Below, piece after piece: positions 52,565 through 63,254 of a stretch of DNA of 64,000 nt (positions within the stretch are counted from its first letter, which is position 1; every line of letters begins with the position of its first letter). The notes beneath the pieces were generated by a model. It saw only the letters and a program-made list of their open reading frames with translations. It made no database searches and was not told the origin of the DNA. Location of the stretch: the NCBI GenBank assembly GCA_029779435.1, contig JAKPAM010000171.1:1-64000 (forward strand), in the 5' to 3' direction. This DNA comes from Pseudomonadota bacterium. Its GTDB lineage: Bacteria > Pseudomonadota > Gammaproteobacteria > Burkholderiales > Burkholderiaceae_E. The translations under genes were made by a program, and so were the position numbers.

Positions 52565-53652
52565 CGCGGCGCGGCGGTCGCCGAGAACCGGATGACGCCG
52601 TCGGCGCCCAGTTCGCGACGCACGAGACCCTGGTACCACAGCGCATGCAGGTGCGCGAGCGTCTCGCCGATCGCGAACGTCGACTGCTGCGCGTCGAACG
52701 TGCGCTGGAACATCACCGGCACCGTTTCGGCCGCGTGCATCGGGCGCAGCCGGCAGGCCTCGAGCACGACGGCCAGCCGGTCCTCGTGGTGCTCGATCAA
52801 CTGCGCGACGCGCCGGTGGACGTTGCGGAACGGCCGGCCGTGCGCCGGGAACGCCAGCGTATCGGGTGCGCAGTCCTCGTAGCGGCGCAGCGAGTCCATG
52901 TACCAGGCCACCGGGTTGGCTTCCGGTTCCATCTCGAAGACCGACACGTTGGTGGAAATGCGCGGCAGGACCATGTCGCCGGAGAACAGCAGATGGCGGC
53001 CCTCGTCGTACAGCGCGACGTGTTCGGGCGAGTGACCGTAGCCGAAGATCGGGCGCCAGCCGTGCTTGTCGCCGCGCCGGCCGATCTCGATCGTCTCGCC
53101 CTCGATGATGCGGCGGAAGCTGCCGGGCATCGACGGCACCAGCGACGTGAACGGCCGGTCGCTGCGCTCGCGCACGCCGTCGAGCAGCGGGCCGTCCTGC
53201 ACGCCATGCCGCTGGAAATGCGCGAGGTTCATCTCGACCGAGCGCTCGTCGCGGATCGACCAGGTGCGTCCGGTCGAATACTCGCCCAGGCTCATCCACA
53301 GCGGCGCCCGGAAGCGCTGGCCGATCCAGTCCGCCAGGCCGATGTGGTCCGGATGCGTGTGCGTGCACAGCACGCGCACGATCGGCAGCCCGTCGAGCTG
53401 CCCGGCGAAGATCCGTTCCCACAACGCTCGCGTATCGCGCGTCGATGCGCCGGTATCGATCAGCGTCCAGCCGTCGCGGCCCGCGAATTCATCACGCACG
53501 AGCCACAGGTTGATGTGGTCGAGCGCGAACGGCAGCGGCATCCGGACCCAGAAGATGTCGGGAGCAACCTCGATCCGCTCGGCGGGCGCCGGCAGTCGCT
53601 CGCCGAACGGATAGATCAGTTGTTGCTCGAGGATATTGGCGGGCGCGTTCAT
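52561..53652 (-). CDS. MBL-fold metallo-hydrolase
   Basis: A 363-residue metallo-beta-lactamase-fold protein. The metal motif is THTHPDHIGLADW, with additional ligands in GYGHSPEHV, FSGDMVLPRIS and PAHGRPFRNV. The C-terminal ~90 residues add a helical cap of the kind seen in glyoxalase II-like and lactonase-like hydrolases. The substrate is unknown; hydrolysis of a thioester or ester is typical. It precedes arfB with a 4-bp overlap. ATG 53652 has only a weak ribosome site. Confidence 0.88.
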   Translation of the reverse strand: MNAPANILEQQLIYPFGERLPAPAERIEVAPDIFWVRMPLPFALDHINLWLVRDEFAGRDGWTLIDTGASTRDTRALWERIFAGQLDGLPIVRVLCTHTHPDHIGLADWIGQRFRAPLWMSLGEYSTGRTWSIRDERSVEMNLAHFQRHGVQDGPLLDGVRERSDRPFTSLVPSMPGSFRRIIEGETIEIGRRGDKHGWRPIFGYGHSPEHVALYDEGRHLLFSGDMVLPRISTNVSVFEMEPEANPVAWYMDSLRRYEDCAPDTLAFPAHGRPFRNVHRRVAQLIEHHEDRLAVVLEACRLRPMHAAETVPVMFQRTFDAQQSTFAIGETLAHLHALWYQGLVRRELGADGVIRFSATAAPR

Positions 53653-53870
53653 GCCGTGCCGCCGATGTCATTAGGTTTGCTCATTGAAACTCCATCAGGG
53701 AAGCGTTGATGCATTCATCCGATTCGACCCACGCGGGAGCGGGATGCGGTGAACCGCGGAATGAATCGGCGTCTCCCTCGAACTACAATCGTCGTTTGCG
53801 TGAAGTGTACGTCGGTCGCCCCGGTCCTGCTGGCGCCGGCCGCCTGGGAAGGGCAATGGAGAACAGCTCG

Positions 53871-54353
53871 ATGTCGATCATCGTGCCCGATGGTTGGGTG
53901 ATGCGGCCTTATCGTGACGCGGACCGCGATGCGGTCGTCGCGCTGTGGCACGCGTGCGGACTGGTGCGACCGTGGAACGATCCGCACAAGGACATCGCCC
54001 GCAAGCAGGCGGTGCAGCCCGAATGGTTCCTGGTCGTCGTTCCCGCGGATGGCGAGGCGTCCGATCGGGCGGGGAGCGCCGCGCCGGACCGGGCGCCGAT
54101 CGCGTCGGCGATGATGGGTTATGACGGACATCGCGGCTGGGTCAACTACCTGGCCGTTTCGCCGGCCTGGCGTCGCCGCGGCATCGGCGCCTGGCTGATG
54201 GACGAACTCGAACGGCGGCTGGCCGCGTTCGGCGGCCCCAAGCTGAACTTGCAGGTGCGCGGGTCTAACCGCGAGGCGGTCGCGTTCTACGAGCGGCTCG
54301 GCTATCGCGTCGATGACGCCGTCAGCCTCGGTAAGCGTTTGATCGACGATTAG
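53871..54353 (+). CDS. GNAT acetyltransferase (YpeA-like)
   Basis: A 160-residue GCN5-type N-acetyltransferase. The N-terminal strand-helix VMRPYRDADRDAVVALWHAC, the acetyl-CoA loop AVSPAWRRRGIGAWLMDELE (Q/RxxGxG/A type) and the end NREAVAFYERLGYRVDD match YpeA and its relatives. The substrate is unknown. ATG 53856 (five residues longer) or 53871 may be the start; GGAG lies nine bases before the latter. It is divergent from the MBL gene. Confidence 0.85.
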   Translation: MSIIVPDGWVMRPYRDADRDAVVALWHACGLVRPWNDPHKDIARKQAVQPEWFLVVVPADGEASDRAGSAAPDRAPIASAMMGYDGHRGWVNYLAVSPAWRRRGIGAWLMDELERRLAAFGGPKLNLQVRGSNREAVAFYERLGYRVDDAVSLGKRLIDD

Positions 54354-54462
54354 GGGACTGTTCCCACTAAGATCGAGCCCACGTGAAGCCCTCCTGGCGC
54401 CTGCAGCAACGCGCAAAGCACAGCCATGGCGGGGCTATGGCGAGCCTTTGCAACGCGGCGGT

Positions 54463-54951
54463 CTACGGCAATCGCGGCAATTGCTCGCGATGCGCGGCCG
54501 TGATCGGCGGGAGCGCGTGCGATCCGCAGGTGGCGTTGAAGATCGCGTTCATCAGCGGATTGGCGGGGGCGATCTCGAATCCCTGGCGGGGAGCCGCGGT
54601 GCGCAGCGCCTTGCCCTCGCCCATGTGCCCGTCGAAATAGACGGCGCCGGACATCCGATAGGCGCGCGCCCGGCAGTCGACCTCCCAGCGCTGGATCTGC
54701 GACGAATAGGTCTTCATGTTCAGCAGGCCGAGCATCAGCGCGATCTTGCGATCCTCCAGATACCAGATCCGCGTCGTCGGGTTCTGGCCGGCCTGGCCCT
54801 GTTCGGGCGCCTCTCGCAACAGGTGGATCGACGACTCGGGCGATTCGAAGACCGGCGCCCAGGGCAGCGAGACGGGATTGCCGAAAGCCGGCGCCGCGCC
54901 GGCCGTCATCGCCGCGCACAGGGCCAGGGTCGTGTTCCACGGTTTGATCAT
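54463..54951 (-). CDS. secreted surface-adhesin-E-like protein
   Basis: A 162-residue exported protein. The signal peptide is LALCAAMTAGAAPAFG. The mature part matches the adhesin-E domain layout: TTRIWYLEDRKIALMLGLLN, then IQRWEVDCRARAYRMSGAVY with the conserved Trp-x-x-Asp-Cys, MGEGKALRTAAP and a second Cys in NATCGSHA that would pair with the first. The name comes from a Haemophilus protein; here function is unknown. ATG 54951 is taken because it gives a clean signal peptide. Confidence 0.7.
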   Translation of the reverse strand: MIKPWNTTLALCAAMTAGAAPAFGNPVSLPWAPVFESPESSIHLLREAPEQGQAGQNPTTRIWYLEDRKIALMLGLLNMKTYSSQIQRWEVDCRARAYRMSGAVYFDGHMGEGKALRTAAPRQGFEIAPANPLMNAIFNATCGSHALPPITAAHREQLPRLP

Positions 54952-55237
54952 CAGTCGGTTCCGTCCTGTGAGCCCATCGTCGTCGGGGCCCCGTTCTTCG
55001 TCGTACGTAGCACGGCCCCCCGATCGCCTGACCACGGACCCCTTCAGCGGGGGGGATTCACCGTCGCGTGCGCCAGCATGCCATGGATGGGCTGTCGTGG
55101 TGCCGATGAACGGGTCGAGTACGGGATTGCGAGCGGAGCTGGAAGAGCGTCAGTTCGCCGACGATCGAACGACGGAACGCGACGATTCGGGAATTGGCGG
55201 GTCGACACTTTCCTCGTTCGCCGTTGTCCGCTAGATT

Positions 55238-55269
55238 GTGCGGCCTCCGAAGTCGTGCGGCCTCCGAAG
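55238..55269 (+). repeat. 17-bp-period direct repeat
   Basis: GTGCGGCCTCCGAAG occurs at 55238-55252 and 55255-55269. It is a small tandem duplication in the 439-bp gap (54952-55390) between the adhesin-like gene and a small exported protein; no other feature is visible in that gap. Confidence 0.6.
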
Positions 55270-55390
55270 GTCGTATGACCTTCTCGGTGCGGCCTTTCCC
55301 GGTCGATGGCCTGGCATCCGTCCCAATTCATGCGGGGCCGAGGGATTCGCTCCCGCGAGTGACCGGCATCCCCTTTACCGGAATAACACG

Positions 55391-55906
55391 ATGATACGAT
55401 TGTCTGTTCCCATGATCCTGGGTGCGATTGCCGTTTCCGTGATGGCCGTTCCCGCGATCGGTTACGTACCCTGGGGCCACGACGACAGCGCCCCGGCGCG
55501 CCCCGCGCAGATCCAGGCGCTGACCCGTGTCGATACGTCCACGCCCGGCAGCGAGCAGTGGGCCGAGTTGCGCGGCAAGGCGCAGGGTGCGCTCGACCAG
55601 CTCACCGGCCGCGATTCGGGCAAGGCGCGGGATGCGATCGATCAGTTGAGCGCGAGCTGGCGGGCCGGCAAGCCGCAGTTGCAGGCGAACCTGCCCGACC
55701 AGGGCGAGAGGCTCGACAAGGCGGTGGCCCGGGCTTCGCAGCGCTTGAGCGCGCCCAAGCCCGAACTGCTGCTCAGCAAGGCCGCCGTGCTCGACGTGCT
55801 CAGCGCGCTGGACACCGCCGCGGCCGCGACGCGCGCCAAGGCCGAAGCTGCTGCCGCCGGGTCGACTGGGGATGCCAAGGCCGGCGCGTCGAATCGGGCG
55901 AATTGA
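55391..55906 (+). CDS. small exported helical protein, unknown
   Basis: A 171-residue protein. An N-terminal hydrophobic stretch ([16 protein letters not shown]) looks like a signal peptide or anchor. The rest is Ala/Gln/Lys/Arg-rich and predicted helical, with [20 protein letters not shown] and [17 protein letters not shown], ending in a low-complexity Ala-rich tail. I recognise no family. ATG 55391 is chosen by the signal peptide; the frame opens at 55238. Confidence 0.6.
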   Translation: MIRLSVPMILGAIAVSVMAVPAIGYVPWGHDDSAPARPAQIQALTRVDTSTPGSEQWAELRGKAQGALDQLTGRDSGKARDAIDQLSASWRAGKPQLQANLPDQGERLDKAVARASQRLSAPKPELLLSKAAVLDVLSALDTAAAATRAKAEAAAAGSTGDAKAGASNRAN

Positions 55907-56108
55907 TCAGCGCTTCTGCTGCACGGCGGACCGAGCACCGGCCCGCCGTGGGAGACCCCGGCACGGGATCGTGGCGTGGGCGAGTCGGCCACGCTTTCCG
56001 CCGCTCGCTGCTTGCCGAGCCCGCCGGCGAAGACTAAGATCCCAGGCGTCGCGCAACGCGGCCACGTCGCTCGGACGGTTCCGGGCGCTTACGTACAGGA
56101 TCTCTTTC

Positions 56109-57335
56109 ATGTCCGCTTCTCCGGGCAAGCGTCGCTTCGCGCGCATCGATCGCCTTCCCCCCTACGTTTTCAACATCACCGCCGAACTCAAGCTGGCTGC
56201 CCGCCGCCGTGGCGAGGACATCATCGACATGAGCATGGGCAATCCCGATGGCGCCACGCCGGCGCACATCGTGGACAAGCTGTGCGCGACCGCGCAGCGG
56301 CCCGACACGCACGGCTATTCGGCCTCGCGCGGCATCCCGCGGCTGCGCCGCGCGATCTCGCATTGGTATCGCCAGCGCTACGATGTCGACATCGATCCGG
56401 ATACCGAGGCGATCGTCACGATCGGGTCGAAGGAAGGGCTCGCGCACCTGATGCTGGCGACCGTCGATCGAGGCGATACCGTGCTGGTGCCCGACCCCAG
56501 CTATCCGATCCACATCTATGGCGCCGTCATCGCCGGCGCGCACATCCGCTCGGTGCCGCTGGTGCCCGGCGTCGATTTCTTCGCCGAGCTGGAATCCGCC
56601 ATCCGCGGCAGCTATCCGAAGCCGAAGATGATGGTGCTGGGCTTTCCGTCGAACCCGACCGCGCAGTGCGTCGAGCTGGACTTCTTCGAACGCGTGATCG
56701 CGCTGGCGCGCAAGCACGACATCCTGGTCGTGCACGACCTGGCGTACGCCGACATCGTGTTCGACGGCTGGAAGGCGCCGTCGATCATGCAGGTGCCCGG
56801 GGCCAAGGACGTCGCCGTCGAGTTCTTCACGCTGTCCAAGAGCTACAACATGGCCGGCTGGCGGATCGGCTTCATGGTCGGCAATGCCGACCTGGTCGCC
56901 GCGCTCGCGCGGATCAAGAGCTATCACGACTACGGCACGTTCACGCCGCTGCAGGTGGCGGCGATCGCCGCGCTCGAAGGCGACCAGCAGTGCGTGCGCG
57001 ACATCGCCGCCACCTACCAGCGTCGGCGCGACGTGCTGGCCAAGGGGCTGCACGAGGCCGGCTGGCCGGTCGAGGTGCCCAAGGCGTCGATGTACATCTG
57101 GGCGCGGATTCCCGAGCGCTATCGCGCGATGGGGTCGCTGGCGTTCGCGACGCTGCTGCTCGAGAAGGCCAAGGTCTCGGTGTCGCCGGGCATCGGTTTC
57201 GGCGACCACGGCGACGACCACGTGCGCTTCGCGCTGATCGAGAACGAGTCGCGGATCCGCCAGGCGGTGCGCGGCATCAAGGCGATGTTCAAGGCCGACG
57301 GGATCGCGCCCGGGACGCGTCCGGCATCGCTCTGA
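56109..57335 (+). CDS. alaC: alanine/aspartate-family aminotransferase (AlaC-like)
   Basis: A 408-residue class I PLP aminotransferase. The start [20 protein letters not shown] leads to [20 protein letters not shown]. The PLP-Lys is in [17 protein letters not shown], with [11 protein letters not shown] and [19 protein letters not shown] between. The protein is closest to AlaC-type alanine transaminases, which interconvert pyruvate and alanine with glutamate. In many proteobacteria it precedes hom and thrC; here it does not. ATG 56109 has AGGA nine bases upstream. Confidence 0.9.
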   Translation: MSASPGKRRFARIDRLPPYVFNITAELKLAARRRGEDIIDMSMGNPDGATPAHIVDKLCATAQRPDTHGYSASRGIPRLRRAISHWYRQRYDVDIDPDTEAIVTIGSKEGLAHLMLATVDRGDTVLVPDPSYPIHIYGAVIAGAHIRSVPLVPGVDFFAELESAIRGSYPKPKMMVLGFPSNPTAQCVELDFFERVIALARKHDILVVHDLAYADIVFDGWKAPSIMQVPGAKDVAVEFFTLSKSYNMAGWRIGFMVGNADLVAALARIKSYHDYGTFTPLQVAAIAALEGDQQCVRDIAATYQRRRDVLAKGLHEAGWPVEVPKASMYIWARIPERYRAMGSLAFATLLLEKAKVSVSPGIGFGDHGDDHVRFALIENESRIRQAVRGIKAMFKADGIAPGTRPASL

Positions 57336-57455
57336 CAGGCCGATCCGGCGCCCCGTCGACGCCGGGCGGTCGGGCATAATGGTCGGGGCCCCCTCGCGCG
57401 GGCCGTTCCGGCGCGCGACTGTTTCATGCGACCGCTTCTCCAGGAGACACGACCC

Positions 57456-58667
57456 ATGGTGACGATTCCCGGTTTGCAGTTCGATCTGGGCGAGGACATC
57501 GCGATGTTGCGCGATTCGCTGCAGCAATTCGTGGCAGCCGAGATCACGCCCCGCGCGCAGGAAGTCGACCGCAGCGATCAATTCCCGATGGACTTGTGGC
57601 GCAAGTTCGGCGACCTCGGCGTGCTGGGCATGACGGTGTCCGAAGAGTACGGCGGCACCGACCTGGGTTATCTGGCGCATGTCGTGGCGATGGAGGAGAT
57701 CTCGCGCGGGTCGGCGTCGATCGGCCTGTCGTACGGCGCGCATTCGAACCTGTGCGTCAACCAGATCCACCGCAATGGCTCGGCCGAGCAGAAGCGCAAG
57801 TACCTGCCCAAGCTGGTTTCGGGCGAATACGTCGGCGCGCTCGCGATGTCCGAGCCCAATGCCGGGTCGGACGTCGTGTCGATGAAGCTGCGCGCCGATT
57901 TCCGGGGCGACCGCTGGGTGTTGAACGGCACCAAGTTCTGGATCACCAACGGTCCCGACGCGGACGTCATGGTCATCTACGCGAAAAACGACCTGGAGGC
58001 CGGCCCGCGCGGCATCACCGCTTTCCTCGTCGAGAAGGGGTTCAAGGGGTTTTCGGTCGCGCAGAAGCTGGACAAGCTCGGCATGCGCGGCAGCTCCACC
58101 GGCGAACTGGTGTTCGAGGACTGCGAGGTGCCGGCCGAGAACGTGCTGGGCGGCCTGGGCGACGACCCGGCCACCGGCGTCGGCCGCGGCGTCAACGTGC
58201 TGATGAGCGGGCTCGATTATGAACGCGCGGTGCTGTCCGGCGGACCGCTCGGCGTGATGGCCGCGTGCATGGATGTCGTCGTCCCTTATGTCCACGACCG
58301 CAAGCAGTTCGGCCAGCCGATCGGCGAGTTTCAGTTGATGCAGGGCAAGCTGGCCGACATGTACACGACGATGATGGCGTGCCGCGCTTATGTCTACGAG
58401 GTCGGCCGCCAGTGCGATCGCACGCGTGCCGGCAAGGCCGACGCCCGCGCGCTGCGCAAGGATGCGGCCGGCGCGATCCTGTACGCGGCCGAGAAGGCCA
58501 CCTGGATGGCCGGCGAGGCGATCCAGTGCCTGGGCGGCAACGGCTACATCAACGATTCGCCGACCGGCCGCCTGTGGCGCGACGCCAAGCTGTACGAGAT
58601 CGGGGCCGGCACGTCGGAGATCCGCCGGATGCTGATCGGGCGCGAGCTGTTCACCGACACCCGCTGA
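57456..58667 (+). CDS. ivd: isovaleryl-CoA dehydrogenase
   Basis: A 403-residue FAD acyl-CoA dehydrogenase of leucine catabolism, oxidising isovaleryl-CoA to 3-methylcrotonyl-CoA. The catalytic Glu sits in helix G of IVDs, here [20 protein letters not shown] (Glu about 256), a trait separating IVD from other ACADs. Blocks [20 protein letters not shown] and [11 protein letters not shown] bind FAD. AGGAG precedes ATG 57456. Thiolase follows 63 bp later on the same strand, as in liu clusters, but the carboxylase genes are not in view. Confidence 0.93.
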   Translation: MVTIPGLQFDLGEDIAMLRDSLQQFVAAEITPRAQEVDRSDQFPMDLWRKFGDLGVLGMTVSEEYGGTDLGYLAHVVAMEEISRGSASIGLSYGAHSNLCVNQIHRNGSAEQKRKYLPKLVSGEYVGALAMSEPNAGSDVVSMKLRADFRGDRWVLNGTKFWITNGPDADVMVIYAKNDLEAGPRGITAFLVEKGFKGFSVAQKLDKLGMRGSSTGELVFEDCEVPAENVLGGLGDDPATGVGRGVNVLMSGLDYERAVLSGGPLGVMAACMDVVVPYVHDRKQFGQPIGEFQLMQGKLADMYTTMMACRAYVYEVGRQCDRTRAGKADARALRKDAAGAILYAAEKATWMAGEAIQCLGGNGYINDSPTGRLWRDAKLYEIGAGTSEIRRMLIGRELFTDTR

Positions 58668-58730
58668 TCGCCGCGGCTTGCGCTTTGTCCCGAATTTGAA
58701 TCACCACGAATCCGAACAAGGAGAATCGAC

Positions 58731-59912
58731 ATGAAGGATCCCGTCGTCATCGTTTCGGCGGCTCGCACGCCCATCGGCAGCATGATGGGCGCGTTCTCGC
58801 CGCTGGCCGGGTATCAGCTCGGCGCCGTCGCGATCAAGGCGGCCGTCGAGCGCGCCGGTATCTCGCCCGAGGCCGTGCAGGAAGTGATCATGGGCTGCTG
58901 CCTGATGGCCGGCCAGGGCCAGGCGCCCGCGCGCCAGGCGACGCTGGGCGCCGGGCTGCCGATCTCGGCCGGCGCCACGACGCTGTCCAAGATGTGCGGC
59001 TCGGGCATGAAGTCGGCGATGTTCGGTCATGACCTGCTGGTGGCCGGCAGCCAGGACGTCGTCGTGGCCGGCGGCTTCGAGAGCATGACCAACGCGCCTT
59101 ACCTGATGCAGCAGGGGCGCGGCGGCTATCGCTATGGCCACGCGATGATCTACGACCACATGGCGATCGACGGGCTCGAGGACGCTTATGAGCGCGGCAA
59201 GGCGATGGGCGTGTTCGCCGAGGCCTGCGTCGACAAGTACGCGTTCACGCGCGAGGCGCAGGACGATTTCGCGATCGCATCGACCCGGCGCGCGATCCAG
59301 GCCAACGAGGACGGTACGTTCCAGTGGGAGACCGCGCCGGTCACGATCCCCGGCAAGAAGGGCGACACCGTCGTCGAGCGCGACGAGCAGCCGTTCCGCT
59401 CGCAGATCGACAAGATCCCCGGACTGCGGCCAGCGTTCAAGAAGGATGGCACGATCACGGCCGCCAACGCATCGTCGATCTCCGACGGCGCCGCCGCGCT
59501 GGTGCTGATGCGCCGTTCGACGGCCGACCGGCTCGGCGTCAAGCCGTTGGCGACGATCCTGGGCCATACCACGCATGCGCAGGAGCCCGAGTGGTTCGCG
59601 ACCGCGCCGACGGGTGCGATCCGCAAGCTCTACGACAAGGTCGGGTGGACGACGAAGGACGTCGACCTGTTCGAGATCAATGAAGCCTTCGCCGCCGTCA
59701 CGATGGCCGCGATGCGCGAGTTCGACATCGGGCATGACCGCGTCAACGTGCATGGCGGCGCGTGCGCGCTCGGCCATCCGATCGGCGCGTCAGGAGCGCG
59801 GATCATCGTCACGCTGCTCGGTGCGCTGCGCAAGCAGGGCGCGCGTCGCGGCGTCGCGGCGCTGTGCATCGGCGGCGGCGAGGCCACCGCGCTGGCCGTC
59901 GAGATGGCCTGA
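58731..59912 (+). CDS. acetyl-CoA acetyltransferase (thiolase)
   Basis: A 393-residue thiolase joining or cleaving acetoacetyl-CoA. The nucleophilic Cys is in TLSKMCGSGMKSAM (about 89), the catalytic His in GGACALGHPIGASGAR, and the second Cys in ALCIGGGEATALAVE. The protein resembles acetyl-CoA C-acetyltransferases, suited to the end of leucine degradation and to acetoacetyl-CoA supply. AGGAG is seven bases before the ATG. It is flanked by ivd upstream and another acyl-CoA dehydrogenase downstream, all on the plus strand. Confidence 0.93.
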   Translation: MKDPVVIVSAARTPIGSMMGAFSPLAGYQLGAVAIKAAVERAGISPEAVQEVIMGCCLMAGQGQAPARQATLGAGLPISAGATTLSKMCGSGMKSAMFGHDLLVAGSQDVVVAGGFESMTNAPYLMQQGRGGYRYGHAMIYDHMAIDGLEDAYERGKAMGVFAEACVDKYAFTREAQDDFAIASTRRAIQANEDGTFQWETAPVTIPGKKGDTVVERDEQPFRSQIDKIPGLRPAFKKDGTITAANASSISDGAAALVLMRRSTADRLGVKPLATILGHTTHAQEPEWFATAPTGAIRKLYDKVGWTTKDVDLFEINEAFAAVTMAAMREFDIGHDRVNVHGGACALGHPIGASGARIIVTLLGALRKQGARRGVAALCIGGGEATALAVEMA

Positions 59913-60070
59913 GAACTTGTGAACGATGCGCTCGGCGTTCGTCATCGGCACGTCGAGAGGGTGCGTGCGCGGTGATCGCTGATGCCGGTGCGCGTATCCG
60001 GATGGCGGGTCCCACGATTGGCGTGGCGAGACGCCGCCGTGGCAAGGGATGACAGACGGGGGGACGCAGG

Positions 60071-61213
60071 ATGGTACTGAACGATGACCAGCGGATGGTG
60101 CGCGATGCGGTGCGTGCGTTCGTCGACGAGAAGATACGGCCGTTCGCGGCCGAATGGGATCGCGACGGCACGTTTCCGGCCGAGGCGTTGAAGGGGCTGG
60201 CGGCGCTGGGCTGCTTCGGCATCGCCGTGCCCGATGCGCATGGCGGCGCGGGGCTGGACTATCGCTCGCTGGCGATCATCCTCGAAGAGATCGCCGCGGG
60301 CGATGGCGCCACGTCGACGATCATCTCGGTCAACAACTGTCCGGTCTGTTCGATCCTGATGATGTTCGCGAACGACGCGCAGAAGCAGCAGTGGCTGGTG
60401 CCGCTGGCGCGGGGCGACATGCTCGGCGCGTTCTGCCTGACCGAGCCGCAGGTCGGTTCGGATGCGTCGGCGCTGAAGACCACCGCGACGCGCGACGGCG
60501 ATCACTACGTGATCAACGGCGTCAAGCAGTTCATCACGTCGGGCAAGCACGGCGACGTCGCGATCGTCATGGCCGTCACCGACAAGGCCGCCGGCAAGCG
60601 CGGCATTTCGGCCTTCCTGGTGCCGACGTCGACGCCCGGTTATCAGGTCGCGCGGCTCGAGGACAAGCTCGGCCAGCACGCGTCGGACACTGCGCAGATC
60701 GTGTTCGAGAACTGCCGCGTGCCGGCGTCGAACCTGCTGGGTGAAGAAGGCCAGGGCTACAAGATCGCGCTGTCGGGTCTGGAAGGCGGCCGCATCGGCA
60801 TCGCGTCGCAGTCCGTCGGCATGGCCCGTGCCGCGTTCGAGGCCGCGCTGCGCTATGCGAACGAGCGCGAAGCCTTCGGCCAGCCGATCTTCAATCACCA
60901 GGCCGTGCAGTTCCGGCTCGCCGACATGGCGACGCGGATCGAGGCGGCGCGGCAATTGATCCTGCACGCGGCGAGCCTCAAGGATGCCGGGCTGCCGTGC
61001 CTGAAGGAAGCCGCGATGGCCAAGCTGATGGCATCGGAGATCGCCGAGCGAGTGTGCTCGGACGCGATCCAGATCCACGGCGGCTACGGATACCTGGCGG
61101 ATTTCCCGGTCGAACGGATCTACCGCGACGTGCGCGTGTGCCAGATCTACGAGGGAACCAGCGATATCCAGCGGATCCTGATCGGGCGGGCGCTGGCGAG
61201 CGGTGGGGCGTGA
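60071..61213 (+). CDS. acyl-CoA dehydrogenase
   Basis: A 380-residue FAD acyl-CoA dehydrogenase of short/branched-chain type. FAD-binding blocks are [20 protein letters not shown] and [14 protein letters not shown]. The catalytic base is in the C-terminal [10 protein letters not shown] (Glu about 365), the position used by most ACADs and different from ivd. [20 protein letters not shown] precedes it. It may take isobutyryl-, 2-methylbutyryl- or butyryl-CoA. It lies 158 bp after the thiolase and may be co-expressed. Start ATG 60071 follows GACGCAGG. Confidence 0.9.
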   Translation: MVLNDDQRMVRDAVRAFVDEKIRPFAAEWDRDGTFPAEALKGLAALGCFGIAVPDAHGGAGLDYRSLAIILEEIAAGDGATSTIISVNNCPVCSILMMFANDAQKQQWLVPLARGDMLGAFCLTEPQVGSDASALKTTATRDGDHYVINGVKQFITSGKHGDVAIVMAVTDKAAGKRGISAFLVPTSTPGYQVARLEDKLGQHASDTAQIVFENCRVPASNLLGEEGQGYKIALSGLEGGRIGIASQSVGMARAAFEAALRYANEREAFGQPIFNHQAVQFRLADMATRIEAARQLILHAASLKDAGLPCLKEAAMAKLMASEIAERVCSDAIQIHGGYGYLADFPVERIYRDVRVCQIYEGTSDIQRILIGRALASGGA

Positions 61214-61321
61214 TCCGGGCGGTTTCGATGTCGGCTGGCAGCGGCACGGGGCGTAGCGCTCGATAAGTGCTGGCAAGCAAACAAAGAGATGACATAGCGT
61301 AATCAGACTGGGAAGAGGCGG

Positions 61322-62107
61322 ATGGAGACGCAGATTTTCGCCGGCAGGACGGCGGTGGTGACGGGCGGCGCCTCGGGCATCGGTGCGGCGCTCGCGCGCA
61401 AGCTGCACGGCCAGGGGGCAGCGGTGGTGATCGGCGACCTCGATGCCGGCAAGGGCGAGGAACTCGCCGCCGCGCTCGGCAATGGTCGCGCGCTGTTCCA
61501 TGCGACCGACGTCTCGGATCCCGGCGCGGTCGCGGCGCTGATCGACAGGGCCGTGAGCGCGTACGGCGGGCTGGACATGTTGTTCAACAACGCCGGGATC
61601 GGCAGCTTTTCGCGGATCGAGGCGCTGTCGGTCGAGGATTGGCGCCGGGTCGTCGCGATCAACCTGGACGCCGTCTTCTACGGTCTGAAGGCAGCGATCC
61701 CGGCCATGAAGGCGCGGGGCGGCGGCTCGATCGTCAATACGGCATCGGCTTCCGGCATGGCGGCGGATTTCGGTTTCGCGGCCTACAACGCCGCCAAGGC
61801 CGGCGTGATCAACCTGACCCGGACCGCCGCCATCGATAATGCCCGCTACGGTATCCGGGTCAATGCGGTTTGTCCCGGCCCGGTCGATACGCCGATTCTG
61901 TCCGGCATCTCCAGCATTCCCGACCTGCGCGCGAAATGGGAGGACGTGGTGCCGATGGGGCGCTTCGCGAAGCCGGAAGAGATCGCGTCGGTCATCGCCT
62001 TTCTGGCATCCGACGCAGCCTCCTACGTCACCGGGGCGATCATTCCGATCGACGGCGGTCTGACGGCCCACACCGGCCAGCCGAATCTGTATCGATCGAT
62101 CGGATGA
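61322..62107 (+). CDS. SDR-family oxidoreductase
   Basis: A 261-residue classical short-chain dehydrogenase. TGGASGIGAALARKLH is the nucleotide site, NNAGIGSFSR follows and the catalytic Tyr-Lys is in FAAYNAAKAGVINLTRTAA. The preceding Ser is in NTASASGMA. The end (SYVTGAIIPIDGGLTAH) is standard. AGAGG is upstream of ATG 61322. It starts a three-gene plus-strand run with the epoxide-hydrolase-like and alcohol-dehydrogenase genes. Substrate unknown. Confidence 0.9.
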   Translation: METQIFAGRTAVVTGGASGIGAALARKLHGQGAAVVIGDLDAGKGEELAAALGNGRALFHATDVSDPGAVAALIDRAVSAYGGLDMLFNNAGIGSFSRIEALSVEDWRRVVAINLDAVFYGLKAAIPAMKARGGGSIVNTASASGMAADFGFAAYNAAKAGVINLTRTAAIDNARYGIRVNAVCPGPVDTPILSGISSIPDLRAKWEDVVPMGRFAKPEEIASVIAFLASDAASYVTGAIIPIDGGLTAHTGQPNLYRSIG

Positions 62108-62205
62108 TCGGGTTCGGTCGCGGGACATCGATTCCCGCGCCATCGCTCCGCGCGCGGATCGCCGGACCGAATGAACGAACGAACAACGAGCGGAGAGACG
62201 AAACC

Positions 62206-63177
62206 GTGCGCGACGAAACCGTTCTTTTGCCGTCCGGGCCTTATCGGCTTTCCACGCGGGTGGTCGGTGCAGGTCCTCTGGTCATCCTGATGCACGGCTG
62301 GCCGGAACTGGGCCTGTCGTGGCGGCATCAGATCCAGCCGCTTGCCGCCGCCGGCTTTACCGTCGCGGCGCCCGACATGCGCGGTTATGGCCGATCGTCG
62401 AAGCCCGATGACGTGCGGGCTTATGGCCTGAACGTTCTGGCCGACGACATGGCCAACATCGCCACCGCGCTGGGCCATCAGCGCTGGGTGTCGATCGGCC
62501 ACGACTGGGGCGCGCCGGTCGCATGGCGGACGGCACTGCGTTTTCCGGGCCGCGTCGCCGCGGTCTTCGCGCTCAGCGTGCCGTTCTCGCCGCCGTCCCC
62601 CATTCCCGCGCTGCAAGCGTTCGATCTCGGTTTTCCCGACCGGTTCTTCTACATGCGCTATTTCCAGAAGGTCGGCGTCGCCGAGGCCGAGCTGGAACGT
62701 GACGTGCGGGCGTCGCTGAAACGCATCTTCCATTCGCTGTCGGGCGATGCGCCGAAGGACGATTGGCTCGGTCCGCGCCCGATCGATGGTCCGATGCTGC
62801 CGGGCCTGTCGCCGTCGCCCGAAGGTCCGCTGTCGTTCATGTCCGACGACGAGCTGGACGACTATGCGGCCGCCTACGAGGCCGGCGGCTTCTTCGCGCC
62901 GATATGCTGGTATCGCAATCTGGATACGGATTTCGTCGAGAGGCAAGGTTATGGCGACGCCATCATCCGCCAGCCCGCGGGCCTGCTGTACGGCGACAAG
63001 GAAATCGTCCTGTCGATGCTGGCGCCCAATGCGCTGGAGAACATGCGCAAGCACGTGATCGATCTGCGCACGCATGTCGTGCTGCCCGGCGCGGGACACT
63101 GGATCCAGCAGGAGCGGCCCGCCGAAGTCAATGCGGCGCTGCTCGATTTTCTGGGGCAGGTTCGCCCGTTGATTTGA
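62206..63177 (+). CDS. epoxide hydrolase-like alpha/beta hydrolase
   Basis: A 323-residue alpha/beta hydrolase of the soluble epoxide hydrolase type. The oxyanion segment is HGWPELGLSW. The nucleophile is an Asp (about 100) in VSIGHDWGAPVAWR, the mark of epoxide hydrolases and dehalogenases rather than esterases. The cap domain follows, and the catalytic His is in LPGAGHWIQQERP (about 298). No ATG fits; the frame runs from GTG 62206, which has GGAGAG nine bases upstream. It opens epoxides to diols in the cytoplasm, here between a dehydrogenase and a zinc alcohol dehydrogenase. True substrate unknown. Confidence 0.88.
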   Translation: MRDETVLLPSGPYRLSTRVVGAGPLVILMHGWPELGLSWRHQIQPLAAAGFTVAAPDMRGYGRSSKPDDVRAYGLNVLADDMANIATALGHQRWVSIGHDWGAPVAWRTALRFPGRVAAVFALSVPFSPPSPIPALQAFDLGFPDRFFYMRYFQKVGVAEAELERDVRASLKRIFHSLSGDAPKDDWLGPRPIDGPMLPGLSPSPEGPLSFMSDDELDDYAAAYEAGGFFAPICWYRNLDTDFVERQGYGDAIIRQPAGLLYGDKEIVLSMLAPNALENMRKHVIDLRTHVVLPGAGHWIQQERPAEVNAALLDFLGQVRPLI

Positions 63178-63254
63178 CTCCCAACCCTCTCGGCCGGCCG
63201 GGCGTCGCGCGGTTCACGCGGCCGCGGGATGGCTGACTCTTCAGGATATCGACC

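Noticed and set aside
59942-62143. A 733-codon minus-strand open frame opposite the acyl-CoA dehydrogenase and SDR
   Set aside because: Composition typical of an antisense shadow in high-GC DNA; the plus-strand genes have full motif sets.
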